Source: Minwuia sp048007105 (GTDB taxonomy: Bacteria > Pseudomonadota > Alphaproteobacteria > Minwuiales > Minwuiaceae). Taken from it: DNA of 64,000 nucleotides. Shown here one piece after another: positions 32,132 through 40,588 of this stretch. Below the pieces are notes generated by a model. It made no database searches, was not told the origin of the DNA, and saw only the letters and a list, made by a program, of their open reading frames with translations. Within the stretch, counting starts at the first letter, position 1. Every line of letters begins with the position of its first letter. The position numbers and the translations under genes were made by a program. Location: assembly GCF_048007105.1 (NCBI RefSeq), contig NZ_CP180352.1:2790001-2854000 (forward strand), in the 5' to 3' direction.

Positions 32132-33436
32132 ATGATCCCGCGTTATTCGCGCCCGGAGATGACCGAAATCTGGTCCCCGGAGAACCGCTTCCGCATCTGG
32201 TACGAGATCGAAGCCCACGCCACCGACGCCCAGGCCGAGCTGGGTATCGTGCCCAAGGATGCCGCGAAGGCCGTCTGGGACCGGGGCGGCTTCGACGTCG
32301 ACCGTATCGACGAGATCGAGCGCGAGGTGAAGCACGACGTCATCGCCTTCCTCACGTCGCTGGCCGAACATGTCGGCGACGAGGCCCGTTTCGTTCACCA
32401 GGGCATGACCTCGTCGGATGTGCTCGATACCTGTCTCGCGGTTCAGCTGACGCAGGCCGCCGACATCCTGCTTGCGGATCTCGACGCCGTGCTGGCCGCG
32501 CTGAAGAAACGCGCCTTCGAACACAGGATGACGGTGAAGGTCGGCCGCAGCCATGGCATCCATGCCGAACCGACGACCTTCGGGGTGACGCTGGCGACCT
32601 TCTACGCCGAGTTCGAGCGCAACCGCGAGCGCCTCGTCGCGGCGCGGAAGGACGTCGCGACCTGCGCCATTTCCGGCGCCGTCGGCACCTTCGCCAACAT
32701 CGATCCGTCGGTCGAGGCCCATGTCGCGAAGAAGCTGGGTCTGGAGATTGAACCGGTCTCGACGCAGGTCATTCCGCGCGACCGTCACGCCATGTTCTTC
32801 GCCACGCTGGGCGTCATCGCTTCGTCCGTCGAACGGCTGTCGACCGAGATCCGGCATCTGCAACGGACGGAAGTCCTGGAAGCGGAAGAGTATTTCTCAC
32901 CGGGGCAGAAGGGCTCGTCGGCGATGCCGCACAAGCGCAATCCGGTGCTGACGGAGAATCTGACCGGCCTCGCGCGCTATGTCCGCGCCCAGGTCATTCC
33001 GGCGATGGAGAACGTGGCGCTCTGGCACGAGCGGGACATCTCGCATTCGTCGGTCGAACGCATGATCGGCCCGGACGTCACGGTGACGCTGGACTTCGCA
33101 CTGATGCGGCTGGCGGGTGTGGTCGAGAAGCTGGTGATCTATCCGGAGCGGATGAAGGCCAACATGGACCGTCTTGGCGGCCTGATCCATTCGCAGCGGG
33201 TGCTGCTGGCGCTGACCCAGGCCGGGGTCAGCCGCGAAGGCGCCTACCGTCTGGTGCAGCGCAATGCGATGCAGGTGTGGGAAGCGAACGGATCAAAGGA
33301 TCTGCTGACCCTTCTGAAGGGCGATGCGGAGGTGACCGCCGCCCTGACCGAGACCCAGCTCGAAGCCATGTTCGACCTCGACTATCATCTGAAGCATGTC
33401 GACACGATCTTCGAGCGGGTCTTCGGCGCGAACTGA
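32132..33436 (+). CDS. purB: adenylosuccinate lyase
   Basis: A 434-residue member of the fumarase/aspartase superfamily and of normal PurB length. Hallmarks: MIPRYSRPEMTEIWSPENRF at the N-terminus, MTSSDVLDTCLAVQL, the catalytic histidine region VGRSHGIHAEPTTFG, and the superfamily signature GSSAMPHKRNPV with the flexible catalytic-serine loop. It splits SAICAR and adenylosuccinate, releasing fumarate, in purine synthesis. It stands alone between the HlyD gene and a small minus-strand gene whose stop is three bases away. Confidence 0.95.
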   Translation: MIPRYSRPEMTEIWSPENRFRIWYEIEAHATDAQAELGIVPKDAAKAVWDRGGFDVDRIDEIEREVKHDVIAFLTSLAEHVGDEARFVHQGMTSSDVLDTCLAVQLTQAADILLADLDAVLAALKKRAFEHRMTVKVGRSHGIHAEPTTFGVTLATFYAEFERNRERLVAARKDVATCAISGAVGTFANIDPSVEAHVAKKLGLEIEPVSTQVIPRDRHAMFFATLGVIASSVERLSTEIRHLQRTEVLEAEEYFSPGQKGSSAMPHKRNPVLTENLTGLARYVRAQVIPAMENVALWHERDISHSSVERMIGPDVTVTLDFALMRLAGVVEKLVIYPERMKANMDRLGGLIHSQRVLLALTQAGVSREGAYRLVQRNAMQVWEANGSKDLLTLLKGDAEVTAALTETQLEAMFDLDYHLKHVDTIFERVFGAN

Positions 33437-33439
33437 CAT

Positions 33440-33637
33440 TCAGGACGCGAACAGGTTGCGGGCCATGCGGCTCAGCCGATAGACAGGCTTACGGCCACCG
33501 GCGCCGGCTTCCAGCGTGATGTCGGTCACGGTGACGTTGTCGGCGACCGGACGGGCCTGGCGTGCAGCGGGCGAACCGATGGCGTGCAGGTCGGCTCGGG
33601 CCGCGGTGATCATTGACTTGGCGAAGATATCGTACAT
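33440..33637 (-). CDS. small protein of unknown function (65 residues)
   Basis: A 65-residue basic protein: MYDIFAKSMITAARADLHAI, then a mid-section VADNVTVTDITLEAG and a tail with KPVYRLSRMARNLFAS. No family is recognised. Support for a real gene comes from a good ribosome site (TGGAGGC, six to eight bases before ATG 33635-33637), fit between purB and the LysR gene without overlap, and composition like neighbouring genes. It is divergent from the LysR-type regulator, with 103 bases between the start codons, so it could be that regulator's target. Confidence 0.5.
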   Translation of the reverse strand: MYDIFAKSMITAARADLHAIGSPAARQARPVADNVTVTDITLEAGAGGRKPVYRLSRMARNLFAS

Positions 33638-33740
33638 TTTTTGCCTCCATTGGCTGGCAGGTTTCGATGCCGCCTATTTGGAGCGGAACCGCATGGTTCG
33701 CCAGTCAGGAATACTCTCCAGATATGTAAGATGAACTGAC

Positions 33741-34643
33741 ATGACCATACGCTGGGATCTGCCGCCTCTGACGGCAGTGCGCGCTTTCGAGGCAGCCGCT
33801 AGGAACCAGAGCATGAGCGGCGGGGCGAGCGAACTGAACGTCACTCATGCAGCCGTCAGCCAGCAGGTGCGTGCACTCGAGGACTGGCTGGGGGTGCAAC
33901 TTTTCCTGCGCCGGGGCCGCCGGCTGACGCTGACCGCCGAAGGCGCCACCTATGCCGAGGAACTGCGCGGCGCGTTCCAGCGGATGGAAGACGCGTCCCG
34001 CGCGGTGCGCCGCCATGTCGAGACCCGGCTGCTGGAGGTCGCGACGACCTTCGCCTTCGCCTCTCGCTGGCTGACGCCGCGCCTCGGACGGTTCCAGATG
34101 GCCCACCCCGAAGTGGCTATCCGGCTCTCGCCGAGCCGGCATCTGGTCGATTTCCGCCGCGATCCGGTCGACGTCGCCATCCGCTTCGGTGAGGGCAACT
34201 GGCCGGGTCTGATCTCGGAACCGTTCCTGGCAGGGCGTCTGGTCGCGGTTTGCAGTCCGTCGCTGCTGCCGCCCGGAAAGACCTCGCTCGAGCCGTCTGA
34301 CCTCGACCGGCTGAACCTGTTGCACGACACGGACTACGAGGAATGGCGCAGCTGGGTGCGGTTCAATGGCTGGGAAGATGTGAACGTGGATCGGGGCGAT
34401 GTCTTCGGCATGACGACGCTGGGTCTCGAGGCGGCCATCGCCGGCCGCGGCGTCGCGTTGATGGTCGAACCCTTCGTCGAGGAGGAAGTTGCCAGCGGGC
34501 GGTTGATCGGCCTTTCCGAGGAGGCCGAGAACAGTCAGGCCGGCTATTATCTTGTCTACCGGGAGCAGGATGTGGACCGCGCCAATGTGGCGGCCTTCCT
34601 CGACTGGATGCGCGCCGAGGCGCATGTGGAGATCGAATCCTAG
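33741..34643 (+). CDS. LysR family transcriptional regulator (GcvA-like)
   Basis: A 300-residue regulator of typical length. The N-terminal helix-turn-helix is LPPLTAVRAFEAAARNQSMSGGASELNVTHAAVSQQVRALEDWLGVQLF, read in parts at residues 7-57. The effector-binding domain follows, with SPSRHLVDFRRDPVDVAIRFGEGNWPGL, the segment shared by GcvA-type regulators. The inducer is unknown. A GAACC-N4-GGTTC dyad at 33686-33699 in the divergent gap is a candidate site. Its stop overlaps the convergent FAD-oxidoreductase stop by four bases. Confidence 0.88.
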   Translation: MTIRWDLPPLTAVRAFEAAARNQSMSGGASELNVTHAAVSQQVRALEDWLGVQLFLRRGRRLTLTAEGATYAEELRGAFQRMEDASRAVRRHVETRLLEVATTFAFASRWLTPRLGRFQMAHPEVAIRLSPSRHLVDFRRDPVDVAIRFGEGNWPGLISEPFLAGRLVAVCSPSLLPPGKTSLEPSDLDRLNLLHDTDYEEWRSWVRFNGWEDVNVDRGDVFGMTTLGLEAAIAGRGVALMVEPFVEEEVASGRLIGLSEEAENSQAGYYLVYREQDVDRANVAAFLDWMRAEAHVEIES

Positions 34644-35818
34644 ATCACGCCGCGTTCGACAATGGGCCGGTTTGCCGCGATGCGGTCGAAACGGAAGCGG
34701 TCGAGGTTCAGAGAAGTGCTGGCGCCGTCGAGTATCCACTCTGCCAGCGCCCGCCCCACCGCAGGCGACTGTTGCAGCCCGTGGCCGGTGAAGCCGTTGG
34801 CGAAGTAGAGGTTCCCGATCTCCGGATGCGGACCCAGGACCGCGTTGTGATCGAAGGTATTGACCGCATAGAGCCCGGCCCAGGCGCCCGCCATCTTCAG
34901 ACGCTCGAAAGCGGGAACACGGTGGGCGAGAGCGGGCCAGCAGATGTCGTCGAACTGCGTGTAGACGGGATCGAGATCGAAGGTGTCCGGGTCCGTATCG
35001 CCTGCCAGCGGCGATGATCCGGCAAGGAAGCCGTCACCCTCCGGTCGGACGTAGACGCCGGACGGATCGACGATCAGCACCGGGTCCTGCGGCGGCTCCG
35101 GCGTCGTGACCCTGAAGACGGTCCGCTTGCGCGGCCGGACGGGCAGGTCGATATCCGCGGTTGCAGCGAGGTCGCCAGCCCACGGGCCGGCAGCATTGAC
35201 CACATGGCCTGCCGCCAGTTTTCCGCCATCGGCCAGTTCGACGCCGACGATGCGATTCACTTCCCGAACCAGCCCAACGGCGCGGTCCTGCAAATAGACG
35301 ACGCCCGCCCGGATGGCTGCAGCCCGAAAGGCGCGCAGCAGGGCGTAGGGATCGAGCCAGCCCTCGTCGCGTTCCCCGATCGCAGCGGCGGCGATGTCGT
35401 CGTTCCGGATCCAGGGCAGGCGCTCCGACAGCTCGGCCGGAGTCATCAGGGTGATGTCCGCGCCGGTCTCCCGCTGGACCCGGACATTTTCAGCCAGTGT
35501 CTCCGCGCCCCTGCCGGTCGCGAGAAACAGATAATGTCCGGGCCGGAACTGGACGTCGGGCCGCTCGCCATCGACTTCCAGAATCTCGCCCGAGCGGCGG
35601 ATGAAGTCGATGCCGAAGCGGGAAATCAGGATGTTTTCGGGCGTCGAGAATTGCTGCCGGATCGATCCGAGAGAGCGCCCCGTCGAACCGCGTTCATAGG
35701 TGACGTCGGGTTCCAGAACGGTCACCCGCGCGTCCGATCCCTTCGCGCCTTTCAGCCACCAGGCGACGGCGCTGCCGATGACGCCGCCGCCCACGATCAG
35801 GATGTCCGTCCGCTTCAT
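34640..35818 (-). CDS. FAD-dependent amine/amino acid oxidoreductase (DAO family)
   Basis: A 392-residue DAO-fold flavoprotein starting MKRTDILIVGGGVIGSAVAWWL, with the GxGxxG dinucleotide loop intact. RGSTGRSLGSIRQQFS fills the position of the flavin-contact loop and NGFTGHGLQQSPAVGRALAEWI the C-terminal FAD-binding segment, as in FOXRED1 and sarcosine-oxidase-like proteins. Substrate is probably a secondary amine or amino acid. It is divergent from the dihydroorotase-like gene with 44 bases between start codons, so the two probably share regulation and may act on the same nitrogen compound. Confidence 0.85.
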   Translation of the reverse strand: MKRTDILIVGGGVIGSAVAWWLKGAKGSDARVTVLEPDVTYERGSTGRSLGSIRQQFSTPENILISRFGIDFIRRSGEILEVDGERPDVQFRPGHYLFLATGRGAETLAENVRVQRETGADITLMTPAELSERLPWIRNDDIAAAAIGERDEGWLDPYALLRAFRAAAIRAGVVYLQDRAVGLVREVNRIVGVELADGGKLAAGHVVNAAGPWAGDLAATADIDLPVRPRKRTVFRVTTPEPPQDPVLIVDPSGVYVRPEGDGFLAGSSPLAGDTDPDTFDLDPVYTQFDDICWPALAHRVPAFERLKMAGAWAGLYAVNTFDHNAVLGPHPEIGNLYFANGFTGHGLQQSPAVGRALAEWILDGASTSLNLDRFRFDRIAANRPIVERGVI

Positions 35819-35862
35819 TGCGCCAGCTTGCGGTCGGCGGTGGCTTCCCGCAAGGTGCCGCC

Positions 35863-37200
35863 ATGAGAAGGACATTCGACATGATCGTGCATGGCGGCAC
35901 GGTGGTGAACCAGAACGGCGAGGGCCTCGCCGATGTGGGGATCGTGGACGGCCGGATCGCCGAGATCGGCGACCTGGGACAGGCGGATGCGGGACAGCTG
36001 CTGGACGCCGCCGGGCTGCATGTGCTGCCCGGCGTGGTCGACAGCCAGGTGCATTTCCGCGAGCCGGGGCTGGAGCACAAGGAAGACCTGCAATGCGGCA
36101 TGGACGGAGCGGCGCTGGGCGGCGTCACGGCCATATTCGAGATGCCGAACACCTCGCCTTCGACGACCGACGCCGCGGCGATCGAGGACAAGCTGGCCCG
36201 CGCGAAGGGCCGCGCCGCGGTGGATCACGCCTTCTATGCAGGGGCGGCGGCCGAGAACATCGGCATGCTGCCCGAACTCGAGCGGATGCCGGGCGTCTGC
36301 GGCGTGAAGATATTCATGGGCGCCTCGACCGGCAGCCTGCTGGTCTCCGACGACGAGACCCTGCTTGAAGTGCTGCGTGCCGGCGTCCGCCGTGTTGCTG
36401 TCCACGCCGAGGACGAACCGCGCATGAACGCGCGCAAGGATCTGCGGGTCGAGGGCGATCCCTCGACGCATCCGGTCTGGCGCGACGACGAGAGTGCGAT
36501 CCTGGCGACACGCCGCATTCTGGCGCTGGCGCGCCGTGCCGGCCGCAAGGTCCACGTGCTGCATGTCACCACCGCCGACGAAATGGACATCCTGGCCGGT
36601 CACAAGGACATCGCCACCGTCGAGGCGACGCCGCAGCATCTGACCCTGGCGGCCGAGACGGCGTATCCGGAACTCGGCACGCGCGCACAGATGAATCCGC
36701 CCATCCGCGGCGACGCCCACCGACAGGGGCTGTGGCGGGCGCTGCAGCAGGGCGTGGTCGACGTCATCGGTTCCGACCATGCGCCACACACGCTGGAGGA
36801 GAAGGCGAAACCCTATCCACAGAGCCCGTCGGGCATGCCGGGCGTGCAGACGCTGGTGCCGATCATGCTGAACCATGTCTCACAAGGTCGGCTGTCACTG
36901 CAGCGTTTCGTCGATCTGACCAGCGCCGGGCCGAATAGGGTATTCGGCATGGCCGGGAAGGGGCGTCTGGCCATGGGCTATGATGCCGACCTCACCATCG
37001 TCGATATGAAGCGGACCGAGACCATCACCGATGCGATGATGGCGAACCGGTCCGGCTGGACGCCCTACAACGGCATGCAGGTCACCGGCTGGCCGGTCAT
37101 GACCGTGGTCCGCGGCACGCTGGCCATGCGCGAAGGCGAGGTGCTGGGCCGGGACCACGGCCGTCCAGTGCGCTTCCAGGAAACGCTGCCGCGCGGCTGA
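35863..37200 (+). CDS. dihydroorotase-like cyclic amidohydrolase
   Basis: A 445-residue amidohydrolase starting at ATG 35863 behind AAGGTG. The barrel motif normally read as HxH is QVH here (Gln62-Val63-His64, in VDSQVHFREPG), so one metal ligand is replaced. Other expected residues are present: Lys149 (KIFMGAS), His181 (HAEDE), His234 (HVLHVTT) and Asp305 (GSDHAPHT). The closest general type is class I dihydroorotase (ring closure of carbamoyl aspartate), but dihydropyrimidinase, hydantoinase or allantoinase activity would fit equally. No other pyrimidine gene is near; the divergent neighbour is an FAD amine oxidase-like gene. Product name should be treated as tentative. Confidence 0.8.
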   Translation: MRRTFDMIVHGGTVVNQNGEGLADVGIVDGRIAEIGDLGQADAGQLLDAAGLHVLPGVVDSQVHFREPGLEHKEDLQCGMDGAALGGVTAIFEMPNTSPSTTDAAAIEDKLARAKGRAAVDHAFYAGAAAENIGMLPELERMPGVCGVKIFMGASTGSLLVSDDETLLEVLRAGVRRVAVHAEDEPRMNARKDLRVEGDPSTHPVWRDDESAILATRRILALARRAGRKVHVLHVTTADEMDILAGHKDIATVEATPQHLTLAAETAYPELGTRAQMNPPIRGDAHRQGLWRALQQGVVDVIGSDHAPHTLEEKAKPYPQSPSGMPGVQTLVPIMLNHVSQGRLSLQRFVDLTSAGPNRVFGMAGKGRLAMGYDADLTIVDMKRTETITDAMMANRSGWTPYNGMQVTGWPVMTVVRGTLAMREGEVLGRDHGRPVRFQETLPRG

Positions 37201-37207
37201 CCGGTCC

Positions 37208-38032
37208 TCATCCGCTCCAGATGCCGGCGGGCGCGGCGTCCTGCGCCCGGCGGCAGGCATCCGCCCGGTTCAGGAAGCGGGTCCGGTATTCGGGGTGTTC
37301 GGTCCCCATCAGCCGGTCCCAGAAGGTGAAGTAGAGGCCGTAGTTGAACCGCCCGTGCTGGTGGTGCATGTCGTGATGGGTCGGGGTCGTCATCCATCGC
37401 GTCAGCTTCCAGTCGATCCAGCCCGCGGGAAGGAACTCGTAGCCGCAATGGCCGATGACGTTCCGCGCGAGCATATGCATCAGGAAGATGAAGATGGCGA
37501 TCCCGTCGGCCGGCAGGATCAGCAGGTAGATCGGCAGGAACAGCGCTTCCAGAACCGCTTCCAGCGGCGCGAAGGCGTAGGCGGCCCAGGGACTTGGAGT
37601 CCGCGAACGGTGATGCGTGATGTGCGCGGCCCGGAACAGCGGCCGCCAGTGCATCGCCCGATGGATCCAGTAGAACCAGGCGTCATGGGCGACGATCAGG
37701 CCGAGCGTGTGCACCAGGATCAGCCAGGCCGGCGAGTCCCGCAGGATGTCGGCCAGACCCAGCTGGGCGAGACCGAAGACCAGGAAGAATCCGTTCAGCG
37801 AAAAGATCACCGAAGTCAGCAGGGACCATGCGAATTCCCGCCGCCGGTCGGTCGAGGACGGGATTCGGTTCTGGATCCGTCTCGGCGCCAGCGGCTTCCT
37901 GAAGACATTGATCAGGATGGCTGCGGCGAGGCCGAAAAGCAGGTAGCGACCCGCATCGAGCATCAGGATGGTTGGCCAGACGTCGGGAAAGAGCGCCAGC
38001 ACCTCGGCGGGGCTTCTGGTATCCTGTGACAT
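37208..38032 (-). CDS. sterol desaturase / fatty acid hydroxylase superfamily membrane protein
   Basis: A 274-residue membrane enzyme with four to five hydrophobic segments. The di-iron histidine clusters are clear: HDAWFYWIHRAMH (HX4-H pattern), HITHHRS and HHDMHHQH. These enzymes hydroxylate or desaturate lipids, with the iron site on the cytoplasmic face. The lipid is unknown; a hopanoid, fatty acid or carotenoid-like molecule is possible. It lies 111 bases downstream of a membrane-bound AraC regulator on the same strand. Confidence 0.85.
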   Translation of the reverse strand: MSQDTRSPAEVLALFPDVWPTILMLDAGRYLLFGLAAAILINVFRKPLAPRRIQNRIPSSTDRRREFAWSLLTSVIFSLNGFFLVFGLAQLGLADILRDSPAWLILVHTLGLIVAHDAWFYWIHRAMHWRPLFRAAHITHHRSRTPSPWAAYAFAPLEAVLEALFLPIYLLILPADGIAIFIFLMHMLARNVIGHCGYEFLPAGWIDWKLTRWMTTPTHHDMHHQHGRFNYGLYFTFWDRLMGTEHPEYRTRFLNRADACRRAQDAAPAGIWSG

Positions 38033-38143
38033 TGCAATTCTCCGTCATTGCGGGTGCAGATGACGGAACCCTGACGGGACGGCGAGGAAGCATCTCGCCG
38101 ATTGCCTGAAAGCGCTCGCCGTTTCCGGAATCGGCGAGGTTTT

Positions 38144-39184
38144 TCAGGTTTCGGCGTTGTTTCCGCCTTGCCGAAACGCCGACGGCGTCTCGCCGGTGAT
38201 GTCGCGGAAGGCGCGGTTGAAGGGACCGACGGAGCCGTATCCCAGATCCATGGCGATGGTGAGGATGGGCAGGCGCGTCATGGCCGGGTCCCGCAGCCGC
38301 CGTCTTGCTTCGGCAATGCGATGACTGTTCAGGAAGGCGTTGAAGTTGCGGAAGCCGAGTCCGCCATTGATGGCGCGCCGCAGGCGATACTCGGGCACGC
38401 CGAGGTCGCCGGCCAGGCTGGCCACCGTGATGCCGGAGCGAAACAGGCCTCCCTCGTCGGCATGAGCCTGCAACCGGTCCAGCAGACCAGCCTCAGGATC
38501 GGTTGTTTCTGCCGGCTTGGCACTTTCGGCTACTGTCGCCACTGCAGGTGCAGGGGAGGAGGCCCGGCGTGGTGCGAACAGCGCCATGCCGAGCAGGGTC
38601 GTCACCGTCAGGATCGATATCGCGGCGAGCGGCTCCAGGGGTGTCCGGTCCGCCGGATCGCTGAGGATCAGTTCGACCGACAGCGTCACAGCCGTGTAGA
38701 GAACGGCGACACCGACGACGAAGATCCGGGCGCGGCGCCGGCCTTCAACCAGATCGCCTCGGTAGTCGGCGATCAGGTGCCAGATCGCATGCGCCAGCAC
38801 GGCGAGGCCGAACAGCCGGATACCGTTCCAGAACAGCGGCTCCCACCAGGCGGTCAGGGCAGCGGCGAATGCGGCGCCAGGGACAGCGAGCGCCGCCCCG
38901 GCTGCCCGGGGCATGCCGCCGGGCGCGTCGTCGAAGACCTGCCGCGACAGCGCCCAGAGCGCCAGCGGCACGGCGACCGAAAGGGCGATCAGCAGCGCCC
39001 GCAGGACCCCGGACGGCGCTGGCCAGGGGCCGGACAGCCAGAGATAGCCGGCAACGCAGATCATCGCCGCAAGCAGGGCCGGACCGAAGCGCGGACGCGG
39101 CCAGGCCGACAGCGTCAGTGCAGCGAGCATAAGGTACTCGCCCAGCACGATAATCCGGACGGGTCCGTCGATTGCCTCGAACAT
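38144..39184 (-). CDS. AraC family regulator with N-terminal membrane domain
   Basis: A 346-residue protein. The N-terminal 215 residues have about six or seven hydrophobic segments; the C-terminal 100 residues form an AraC helix-turn-helix pair (ITVASLAGDLGVPEYRLRRAI, then LPILTIAMDLGYGSVGPFNRAFRDITGETPSAFR). A linker rich in Ala, Pro and Glu joins them. Membrane-embedded AraC proteins are thought to sense an envelope or lipid signal directly. Being just upstream of a sterol-desaturase-like gene on the same strand, it likely controls that enzyme according to membrane state. Confidence 0.82.
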   Translation of the reverse strand: MFEAIDGPVRIIVLGEYLMLAALTLSAWPRPRFGPALLAAMICVAGYLWLSGPWPAPSGVLRALLIALSVAVPLALWALSRQVFDDAPGGMPRAAGAALAVPGAAFAAALTAWWEPLFWNGIRLFGLAVLAHAIWHLIADYRGDLVEGRRRARIFVVGVAVLYTAVTLSVELILSDPADRTPLEPLAAISILTVTTLLGMALFAPRRASSPAPAVATVAESAKPAETTDPEAGLLDRLQAHADEGGLFRSGITVASLAGDLGVPEYRLRRAINGGLGFRNFNAFLNSHRIAEARRRLRDPAMTRLPILTIAMDLGYGSVGPFNRAFRDITGETPSAFRQGGNNAET

Positions 39185-39539
39185 CGGAATTCTCCCTTCG
39201 GCGGCGTCGCCCCATCACCCTTTCGTGTGACACCAAATTGCCGCATTTCCGCCCCTTGGCGGACCGGGGTCGAGCACACATATGCCGGGTCAGGGAACGG
39301 GCTGGCCGGTGCGCAACCTGATCCCCAGGTGTCCCCCTCCACCTGCCAGAGCGCGCCGGCCGGTCCACCCCTCAAATACCGGACGAAACCCTCGTCAGGA
39401 GCCGCCCCGGGGTACCCCCCAATCACCCTCCCCCGGGGTGGATGACTGACATACCGTCCGACACGATCGCCCGTCGTCCGCCATGGAATCCCCCCTCAAT
39501 TCCTCCCGGACGGCGGGCGTTCATTTTGCCCTAGTCGCT
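39185..39539. other. 355-base gap without a supported gene
   Basis: The region between the AraC and LOG-family genes, both minus strand. It is unusual for long C-runs on the plus strand (for example CCGCCCCGGGGTACCCCCC around 39403). A small minus-strand reading frame ending inside the AraC gene exists but has no good homology-like pattern. No hairpin with a T-run, tRNA or riboswitch pattern was seen. It presumably holds the promoter of the AraC gene. Confidence 0.4.
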
Positions 39540-40124
39540 TCAGATCTTGTCGAGCCGCACCTCGATCCCGGCGCTGCGGGCGTCTTCCAGCGCATCGACG
39601 GCAGCCTCCACCGTGTCCACATAACTGACGTAGTCGGCGACGGCCGGCGCCGCGAAGTTCTCCGCCACGATATGATCCATCAACTGGCGGAACGGGGTGA
39701 AGTAGCCGTGCTGATCGACGATCACGATCGGCTTGCCGTGCAGCCCGAGCTGGCGCCAGGACAGGATCTCGATCAGTTCGTCCAGGGTGCCTATGCCGCC
39801 GGGCAGGACAACGAAACCGTCCGATCGGCGGACCATCTCGGCCTTGCGCGTGTGCATCGTGTCGACGATCAGCAACTCGGTCACATCGTCGTGTTGCACC
39901 TCGACTTTGTGGAGGTGTTCCGGAATGATTCCGATCACTCTGCCGCCTTCCGAAAGCGCGCCGTCGGCGACCCGTCCCATCAGCCCCAGCCGGCCGCCGC
40001 CATAGACGAGTGCGCGGCCGCTGCTGCCGATCAGCCGGCCGAGGCGCTCCGCGGCGTCAAGGAAATCGGGGGCGGCCCGGCTGCTGGAGCCGCAGTATAC
40101 ACAGATCGATTTGAGGTCCGTCAT
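39540..40124 (-). CDS. TIGR00730-type LOG family protein (nucleotide phosphoribohydrolase-like)
   Basis: A 194-residue Rossmann-fold protein. Signatures: SICVYCGSSSRAAPDF at the N-terminus, ALVYGGGRLGLMGRVADGAL, and the LOG motif PGGIGTLDELIEILSWRQLG. Homologues release the base from cytokinin nucleotides or act on AMP and other 5-monophosphates; bacterial members are often misnamed lysine decarboxylase. Its ATG (40122-40124) overlaps the ATG of the divergent secreted-protein gene so that both share the tetramer CATG, with each ribosome site placed inside the other gene or right at its edge. Confidence 0.88.
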   Translation of the reverse strand: MTDLKSICVYCGSSSRAAPDFLDAAERLGRLIGSSGRALVYGGGRLGLMGRVADGALSEGGRVIGIIPEHLHKVEVQHDDVTELLIVDTMHTRKAEMVRRSDGFVVLPGGIGTLDELIEILSWRQLGLHGKPIVIVDQHGYFTPFRQLMDHIVAENFAAPAVADYVSYVDTVEAAVDALEDARSAGIEVRLDKI

Positions 40125-40505
40125 GAAAGTCCTGTTGCTGGTGTTCGCGATGCTGCTGGTTGCCCTTCCTCAGGGGCCAGCGCGGCGGGCGAGGCGGATG
40201 TTGTCGGCGTCGAGGTCGTCCGGCTGACATCGTCCGGCAATACTGTATTCCGCTTCCGCGTCACCGTCGCCCATGCCGACACCGGTTGGGACCACTATGC
40301 CGATGCATGGGAAGTGGTCGGGCCCGACGGCACCGTGCTCGGCCGGCGCGTCCTCCTGCATCCTCATGTGGACGAACAGCCCTTCACCCGCAGCACTGAC
40401 CTCGAGATACCGGCATCGGTCGCGCGCGTCACCGTCAGGGCGCATGACAAGGTGGATGGCTTCGGCGGCAAGGAAATGCAGGTCAAAATACCCCATGAAG
40501 AATAG
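40123..40505 (+). pseudogene. secreted protein of unknown function, apparently broken by a one-base deletion
   Basis: Reading from ATG 40123, behind TGAGGT, gives a signal peptide MKVLLLVFAMLLVALPQG and then goes out of frame after a run of four G at 40173-40176, stopping soon. The next frame continues without break as a beta-rich domain with SGNTVFRFRVTVAHADTGWDHYADAWEVV, quoted here only in part, up to TAG at 40505. Adding a single G to that run joins the two into a fluent signal peptide with a cleavage site near ASA. So the gene was a periplasmic protein of about 127 residues. Sequencing error, true mutation or slippage in the G run are all possible. No family is recognised. Confidence 0.65.
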
Positions 40506-40588
40506 GCGAAGCCAAGGGAATCATTGCGGTTGTCAGGGCCGTGGATTAGTTAGTCCGGGTTTGTGACAGTTTTTGGATCGGAACCGTC

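Noticed and set aside
39115..39426. Minus-strand frame of 103 codons in the AraC-LOG gap
   Set aside because: It runs into the start of the AraC gene in another frame, lacks a clear start and has no recognisable pattern.
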